Assembly (NCBI GenBank): GCA_016777545.1
Contig: JADHRH010000023.1
Coordinates: 1 to 10,352, forward strand
Length of the DNA: 10,352 nucleotides
Origin: Candidatus Pelagibacter sp.
Lineage (GTDB): Bacteria > Pseudomonadota > Alphaproteobacteria > Pelagibacterales > Pelagibacteraceae
Direction: 5' to 3'
The notes beneath the pieces were generated by a model. It did no database searches. It had not been told where the DNA came from and worked only from the letters and a program-made list of their open reading frames with translations. Below are positions 6,315-10,352 of this stretch, in pieces. Position 1 is the stretch's first letter; every line of letters begins with the position of its first letter. The position numbers and the translations under genes were made by a program.

Positions 6315-6368
6315 ATATATATATTTATAATATTAAATTGAGTCTACGAAGTCTAGATAGGATAATTT
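6315..6368. promoter_or_regulatory. Divergent promoter region between the zapA cluster and tkt-gap-pgk
   Basis: This 54-bp AT-rich region must carry promoters for both arms. On the plus strand TATAAT lies at 6326-6331, placing a start near 6338 and a leader of about 30 nt; no good -35 is seen. On the minus strand TATTAT (6332-6327) lies 17 bp after TAGACT (6355-6350), placing a start near 6320, just ahead of the coiled-coil ATG. The two -10 elements overlap almost exactly. A 9-bp-spaced direct repeat AGTCTA occurs at 6341-6346 and 6350-6355, and an alternating AT run lies at 6313-6324. Assigned by eye from consensus. Confidence 0.55.
6359..6363 (+). promoter_or_regulatory. Ribosome binding site deciding the TTG start of tkt
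   Basis: AGGAT lies 5 bases before a TTG at 6369. No upstream in-frame ATG gives a sensible transketolase N-terminus, and the TTG yields the expected first helix, ending in the SGHPG active-site motif. This is one of the few clear Shine-Dalgarno sequences in the window. Confidence 0.65.
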
Positions 6369-8333
6369 TTGAACAAACTACATAAAGATTTATCAAACGC
6401 AATAAGGTTTTTGTCTATAGACGCGGTACAAAAAGCCAACTCAGGTCACCCTGGAATGCCCATGGGTATGGCCGATGTTGCTACAGTTTTATTTAGAAGT
6501 TTTTTAAGATTTAATCCCAATAATCCTAACTGGCTAAATAGAGATAGATTTGTTTTGTCTGCGGGTCATGGATCAATGTTATTGTATTCTTTACTTTATC
6601 TAACTGGATACAAAAGTGTTTCGATAAAGGATATTAAAAATTTTAGACAATTAAATTCAATTTGTGCAGGACACCCAGAATATCATCCTGGAACAGGAAT
6701 TGAAACAACCACTGGTCCACTTGGGCAGGGTATTGCTAACTCTGTTGGATTTGCTGTAGCAGAAGAAATTCTTAAAAAAAAATTAGGTAAAGAAATAATT
6801 AATCATAAAACTTATGTTTTAGCAGGTGATGGTTGTTTAATGGAAGGCATAAGTCACGAAGCTATGAGTTTGGCTGGTCACTTAAAATTAAAAAATCTTA
6901 TTATGCTTTTTGATAATAATTCAATTTCAATTGATGGACCAACAAGCTTGGCTGTATCTGATAATTATAAAAAAAGATTTGAAAGCTATGGTTGGGATTA
7001 TATCTTAATTAATGGTCACAATGAAAAAGAAATATTTAATGCATTAAAAAAAGTTCAGAATGCAAAAAGACCTACGGTTATTTCATGTAAAACAAAAATT
7101 GGTTATGGGTCACCAAATAAATCTGGTAAATCATCTTCACATGGTAGTCCAATTGGGATAGATGAGATCAAACTTGTTAGAAAAACATTAAACTGGCAAT
7201 ATAAGCCTTTTGAAATACCCAAAAATATTTTAAACGAATGGAAAAAAACTGGTGATAAAGGAATTAAATTAGAAAAAAATTGGAATAAATTTTATAAAAG
7301 AAAAAAATTTATAATAGATAAAATATTAAAGAATAATTTTTCTAAATCATTAAAAATCGAAAAACAAATTTCATTAAAAGAAAATAAAAGCCTAGCTACA
7401 AGAAAATCTTCTGAATTAGTTTTGAATGCATTAACTAAAGAAAACAATACTTTAATTGGAGGATCTGCTGATTTAGCTGGATCTAATAATACTAAAACTA
7501 AGTACCAAAAAATTATAAATTCTAACAATTTTAATGGGGATTATATTCATTATGGTGTTAGAGAGCATGCAATGTGTGGGATAATGAATGGTATTGCACT
7601 TCATAGTAAGTTCATCCCTTATGGAGGAACATTTTTAATATTCTCAGATTATTGTAAACCATCGATACGTCTATCAGCGCTAATGGGTCAAAGAGTTATA
7701 TATGTAATGACACACGACTCTATTGGTTTGGGTGAGGATGGTCCAACCCATCAGCCAATAGAACAGTTGTCCGGCTTAAGATCTATTCCAAACCTAAATG
7801 TTTTTAGACCTGCAGATAGAATGGAAACTATAGAATGTTGGGAATTGTCTCTAAAAAATTCAAATACACCCAGCGTCTTATCATTGACTAGACAAAATCT
7901 TGATCCTATAAGAAAAAAATATTCAAACTTAAATAAATGCTCATTTGGAGCATACGAGGTTTTTAGAACAAATAAAAAGATCAACCTCACTATACTTGCT
8001 AGTGGATCCGAAGTTAATCTTGCAATTGAAACTAGCCACAAATTAGCCAAAGACAAAATATACTCTAAAGTAATATCTGTTCCATGCCATGATATTTTTG
8101 ACAAACAGTCATCTTCTTATAAGCAGAAAATACTTGGTGAAACAAAATTTAAAATATCTATTGAAGCTGCATCAACAGATTGTTGGAAGAAATATATTGG
8201 GACTGATGGTTTGACATTTGGAATAGAAACTTTTGGAAAAAGTGCACCTTATAAAGAGATTTATAAATATTTTGGATTAACAGTTGAAAATATTTCAAAA
8301 AAGACAAAAAACCTTATAAAGAATAAGAAATGA
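6369..8333 (+). CDS. tkt: Transketolase
   Basis: Transketolase is a thiamine-diphosphate and Mg2+-dependent enzyme moving two-carbon ketol units between sugar phosphates in the non-oxidative pentose phosphate pathway. The 654-residue chain is full length. Seen in order: KANSGHPGMPMG (22-33, His26), SAGHGSML (64-71, His67), HPEYHPGTGIETTTGPLGQG (102-121), the ThDP/metal motif GDG (153-155) with the paired Asn at 183-184, the YGVREHAM motif (395-402) with catalytic Glu399, and HDSIGLGEDGPTHQP (449-463). The C-terminal domain has LASGSEVNLA (543-552). The region 280-345 is unusually Lys/Asn-rich, which fits AT-biased composition rather than damage. Start is TTG at 6369, backed by AGGAT. The stop overlaps the gap start by 4 nt (ATGA), so gap is probably translated by coupling. 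It heads a tkt-gap-pgk cluster. Confidence 0.97.
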   Translation: MNKLHKDLSNAIRFLSIDAVQKANSGHPGMPMGMADVATVLFRSFLRFNPNNPNWLNRDRFVLSAGHGSMLLYSLLYLTGYKSVSIKDIKNFRQLNSICAGHPEYHPGTGIETTTGPLGQGIANSVGFAVAEEILKKKLGKEIINHKTYVLAGDGCLMEGISHEAMSLAGHLKLKNLIMLFDNNSISIDGPTSLAVSDNYKKRFESYGWDYILINGHNEKEIFNALKKVQNAKRPTVISCKTKIGYGSPNKSGKSSSHGSPIGIDEIKLVRKTLNWQYKPFEIPKNILNEWKKTGDKGIKLEKNWNKFYKRKKFIIDKILKNNFSKSLKIEKQISLKENKSLATRKSSELVLNALTKENNTLIGGSADLAGSNNTKTKYQKIINSNNFNGDYIHYGVREHAMCGIMNGIALHSKFIPYGGTFLIFSDYCKPSIRLSALMGQRVIYVMTHDSIGLGEDGPTHQPIEQLSGLRSIPNLNVFRPADRMETIECWELSLKNSNTPSVLSLTRQNLDPIRKKYSNLNKCSFGAYEVFRTNKKINLTILASGSEVNLAIETSHKLAKDKIYSKVISVPCHDIFDKQSSSYKQKILGETKFKISIEAASTDCWKKYIGTDGLTFGIETFGKSAPYKEIYKYFGLTVENISKKTKNLIKNKK

Positions 8334-9337
8334 CATTAAAAGTTGGAATAAATGGAATGGGCAGAATTGGTAGAATGGTAATTAGAGCAATCATTGAAAG
8401 CCAAAACAAAAATATAGAAATTAAACATATAAACAACCGATCCAATGCTGAAGCAAGCTGTACACTAATAAAATATGACTCTGTTCATGGAAAATTTAAC
8501 GCAGAGTTAACATTTGATGAAAAGCATTTAATTATTAATAAAAATAAGATTACTTTTTCTCAACACTCAAATATTGAAGATATAAATTGGAAATCATATG
8601 GAGTTGATTATGTTTTTGAATGTACTGGAAAATTTAATTCAAAAGATAAATTATTAGCTCACCTTAAAAATGGTGCTAAAAAAGTTATAGTTTCAGCCCC
8701 ATGTAAAGATGCAGATAAAACAATTGTATTTGGTGTTAACGAAAATATTTTAACAAATGATGACCAAATTATTTCGGCCGCTTCGTGTACTACTAATTGT
8801 CTGGCTCCTGTTGCAAATGTTTTAAATAATGATTTTGAAATTGAAAAAGGATTTATGACTACTATCCATGCTTTTACTAGTGATCAAAGAATTTTAGATA
8901 ATTCTCATAAAGATCCAAGAAGAGCAAGATCTGCCAGTCAATCAATAGTTCCAACTTCTACAGGTGCCTCAAAAGCAATTGGTGAAATTATACCCGCTTT
9001 AAAAGGAAAACTTGAGGGTGTAGCTATGCGAGTGCCTACACCAAATGTTTCTTTAATAGAATTAGTTTTTTGTACTAAAAAAGAAATAAGTAAAGAGATC
9101 ATAAATATGGCATTTACAAATGCAGTGAAGAAACAAACAAAAAAAGTTTTAGAAGCAACATCAGAAAAATTAGTATCCATTGATTTTAATCACAATTCAG
9201 CTTCTGCAATCGTTGATCTTTCCTTGACTAATGTTGTGGGTAAAAATATGGGTAAGATTTCTGCGTGGTATGATAATGAATGGGGCTTTTCAAACAGAAT
9301 GTGTGATATAGCAGAATATCTTCATAAAAACTCTTAA
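8330..9337 (+). CDS. gap: Glyceraldehyde-3-phosphate dehydrogenase, predicted NADP(H)-preferring
   Basis: GAPDH interconverts glyceraldehyde-3-phosphate and 1,3-bisphosphoglycerate in lower glycolysis/gluconeogenesis. The 335-residue protein is full length. The Rossmann motif INGMGRIGR is at 7-15. The catalytic motif SAASCTTNCLAP is at 149-160 with Cys153, and the base His180 lies in TTIHAF. PTSTGASKA (208-216), MRVPTPNVS (233-241) and WYDNEWGFSNR (313-323) follow. Two coenzyme-contact sites differ from NAD enzymes. The usual Asp after the second strand (IND) is Asn36 followed by Arg37. The usual Leu-Pro pair before HKD is Asn191-Ser192, resembling the Ala-Ser of chloroplast enzymes. Both changes suggest NADP(H) use. 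Erythrose-4-phosphate dehydrogenase (Epd) is an alternative because Epd also neighbours pgk in E. coli, but the active-site flanks look like GAPDH. It overlaps tkt by 4 nt and pgk by 1 nt. Confidence 0.94.
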   Translation: MTLKVGINGMGRIGRMVIRAIIESQNKNIEIKHINNRSNAEASCTLIKYDSVHGKFNAELTFDEKHLIINKNKITFSQHSNIEDINWKSYGVDYVFECTGKFNSKDKLLAHLKNGAKKVIVSAPCKDADKTIVFGVNENILTNDDQIISAASCTTNCLAPVANVLNNDFEIEKGFMTTIHAFTSDQRILDNSHKDPRRARSASQSIVPTSTGASKAIGEIIPALKGKLEGVAMRVPTPNVSLIELVFCTKKEISKEIINMAFTNAVKKQTKKVLEATSEKLVSIDFNHNSASAIVDLSLTNVVGKNMGKISAWYDNEWGFSNRMCDIAEYLHKNS

Positions 9338-10352
9338 TGAAAAGTATAAAGGACCAGGCTGATCTTAATCAAAAAAATATATTACTTAGGTTGGATTTAA
9401 ATGTTCCATTAGAAAATGGAGCAATTACTGATACCACCAGAATTGATAAAATATTACCAACAATTAAATATTTATTAGAAAAAAATGCAAAAATAATAAT
9501 ACTTTCACATGTTGGTAGACCCAAAGGTAAAGTTGTCAAAGAACTATCCCTTGAACCTATATGTGAAGATCTAAAAATCAAATTAAAAACTGATATTAAA
9601 CTTATCACTAAAAATATTCGAGAAATAAATTCAACTGATCTTTTTAAAAATCAAAATGAAAAAATTGTGATACTTGAAAATCTTAGGTTTTATGAAGAAG
9701 AAGAAAAAAATGACAACGCTTTTGCTAAACATTTGGCAAGTTTAGCTGATATTTATGTTAATGATGCATTTTCATGTTCTCACAGAGCACATGCCTCTAT
9801 TTTTAAAATAACAAAATTTATTACCTCATATTCAGGTCTTCAATTTGACTTAGAAATTGAAGCATTAACTAAGATTACTTCTGAAATTAAGAAGCCTATT
9901 ACTTGTATAATTGGTGGCTCTAAAATTTCTTCTAAAATTAATATTATTAAAAATTTAATTTCAAAGTTTAATAATATTATAATAGTTGGAGGAATGGCCA
10001 ATAATATACTTAAATATCAAGGTTATGAAATTGGAAAATCTCTTCAAGAGGATAATTGTCATCAAATCATTGAAGGAATATTTTCTTTATCAAAAAAAGA
10101 AGATTGCAAAATACTTTTTCCGGAAGATGTTGTGGTTGGAAAAAATTTAAATGGCGATCCAACAATAAAAGAATTAAAGGATATTTCTAAAGATGACTTA
10201 ATTTTAGATATTGGTCCTAAATCAATAAAAACCATCAATAACTTAATAGATAAAAGCAATACTATCCTTTGGAATGGACCTGCAGGTTATTTTGAAAACC
10301 CTAATTTTGCTAAAGGAAGTATTCAGATTGCAAAAAAAATTGTCGAAAAAAA
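9337..10352 (+). CDS. pgk: Phosphoglycerate kinase (partial, C-terminus beyond the right edge)
   Basis: Phosphoglycerate kinase transfers phosphate between 1,3-bisphosphoglycerate and ADP, using the product of the neighbouring GAPDH. About 338 of roughly 395-400 residues are visible, with an open frame to the edge. N-domain motifs: LLRLDLNVP (16-24), SHVGRPKG (57-64), ILENLRF (112-118) and VNDAFSCSHRAHAS (141-154), which supply the basic substrate-binding residues. C-domain motifs: IGGSKISSKI (192-201), VGGMANN (217-223), LDIGPKS (290-296) and WNGPAGYFE (312-320). The ATG shares one base with the gap stop (TAATG), so translation is coupled, and there is no separate Shine-Dalgarno sequence. 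The missing part should be the last C-domain strand and the final glycine-rich nucleotide loop. Confidence 0.96.
   Translation, partial: MKSIKDQADLNQKNILLRLDLNVPLENGAITDTTRIDKILPTIKYLLEKNAKIIILSHVGRPKGKVVKELSLEPICEDLKIKLKTDIKLITKNIREINSTDLFKNQNEKIVILENLRFYEEEEKNDNAFAKHLASLADIYVNDAFSCSHRAHASIFKITKFITSYSGLQFDLEIEALTKITSEIKKPITCIIGGSKISSKINIIKNLISKFNNIIIVGGMANNILKYQGYEIGKSLQEDNCHQIIEGIFSLSKKEDCKILFPEDVVVGKNLNGDPTIKELKDISKDDLILDIGPKSIKTINNLIDKSNTILWNGPAGYFENPNFAKGSIQIAKKIVEK

Noticed and set aside
6313..6324. Alternating AT run as a microsatellite or phase-variable tract
   Set aside because: Only about six dinucleotide units in very AT-rich DNA; length is within chance, and it overlaps the start codon and promoter of an ordinary gene.
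7292..8104. Minus-strand ORFs (7292-7528 and 7751-8104) opposite tkt
   Set aside because: Antisense shadows in AT-rich coding sequence of a secure transketolase gene; no start signal or motifs.
8938..9180. Minus-strand ORF opposite gap
   Set aside because: Antisense to conserved GAPDH coding sequence; hydrophobic composition arises from complementing Lys/Asn codons.
9369..10259. Minus-strand ORFs (9369-9608 and 10062-10259) opposite pgk
   Set aside because: The plus-strand pgk frame is continuous and carries all family motifs, so these are shadows.

Overview
This window is AT-rich and gene-dense, with no tRNA or rRNA gene, mobile element or CRISPR array. It reads as chromosomal DNA of a streamlined alphaproteobacterium, most likely of the SAR11 / Candidatus Pelagibacter type. 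The reasons are the strong A/T codon bias, junctions that are mostly overlaps or gaps of a few bases, alphaproteobacterial signatures in TolA and ZapA, and conserved alphaproteobacterial neighbourhoods (yebC-ruvC-tol; coiled-coil gene-zapA beside tkt-gap-pgk). The taxon is an inference from composition and gene content.

Layout. Two gene clusters diverge from a 54-bp AT-rich region (6315-6368). To the left, on the minus strand and read from right to left, are: a small coiled-coil gene, zapA, a 5-formyltetrahydrofolate cyclo-ligase gene, a YmdB-family phosphodiesterase gene, yebC, a RuvC-like resolvase gene, then tolQ, tolR, tolA and tolB (tolB cut by the left edge). To the right, on the plus strand, are tkt, gap and pgk (pgk cut by the right edge). 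On the left arm, every junction except ruvC-tolQ (53 bp) is an overlap or a gap of no more than 5 bp. On the right arm, genes overlap by 4 nt and 1 nt. No stretch over 300 bases lacks a gene.

How the genes work together. The left arm joins cell division (coiled-coil protein, ZapA), one-carbon metabolism (cyclo-ligase), a predicted phosphodiesterase, translation/regulation (YebC), recombination (RuvC-like) and the Tol envelope system, in which TolQ-TolR energise TolA, which acts with TolB and presumably Pal beyond the left edge. The right arm is central carbon metabolism: transketolase feeds glyceraldehyde-3-phosphate and pentose phosphates, and GAPDH and phosphoglycerate kinase link triose phosphate with 3-phosphoglycerate.

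Points of most interest: the resolvase at the ruvC locus looks like the phage AP3-type RuvC-like family rather than canonical RuvC, and ruvA, ruvB and ybgC are absent from their usual place. The GAPDH carries substitutions at both classical cofactor-specificity sites that point to NADP(H) use. The usual 6S RNA site between zapA and the cyclo-ligase gene is closed to 4 bp. The divergent promoter region has overlapping back-to-back -10 elements. I found no wholly new multi-gene system; the novelty lies in these variants of known modules.
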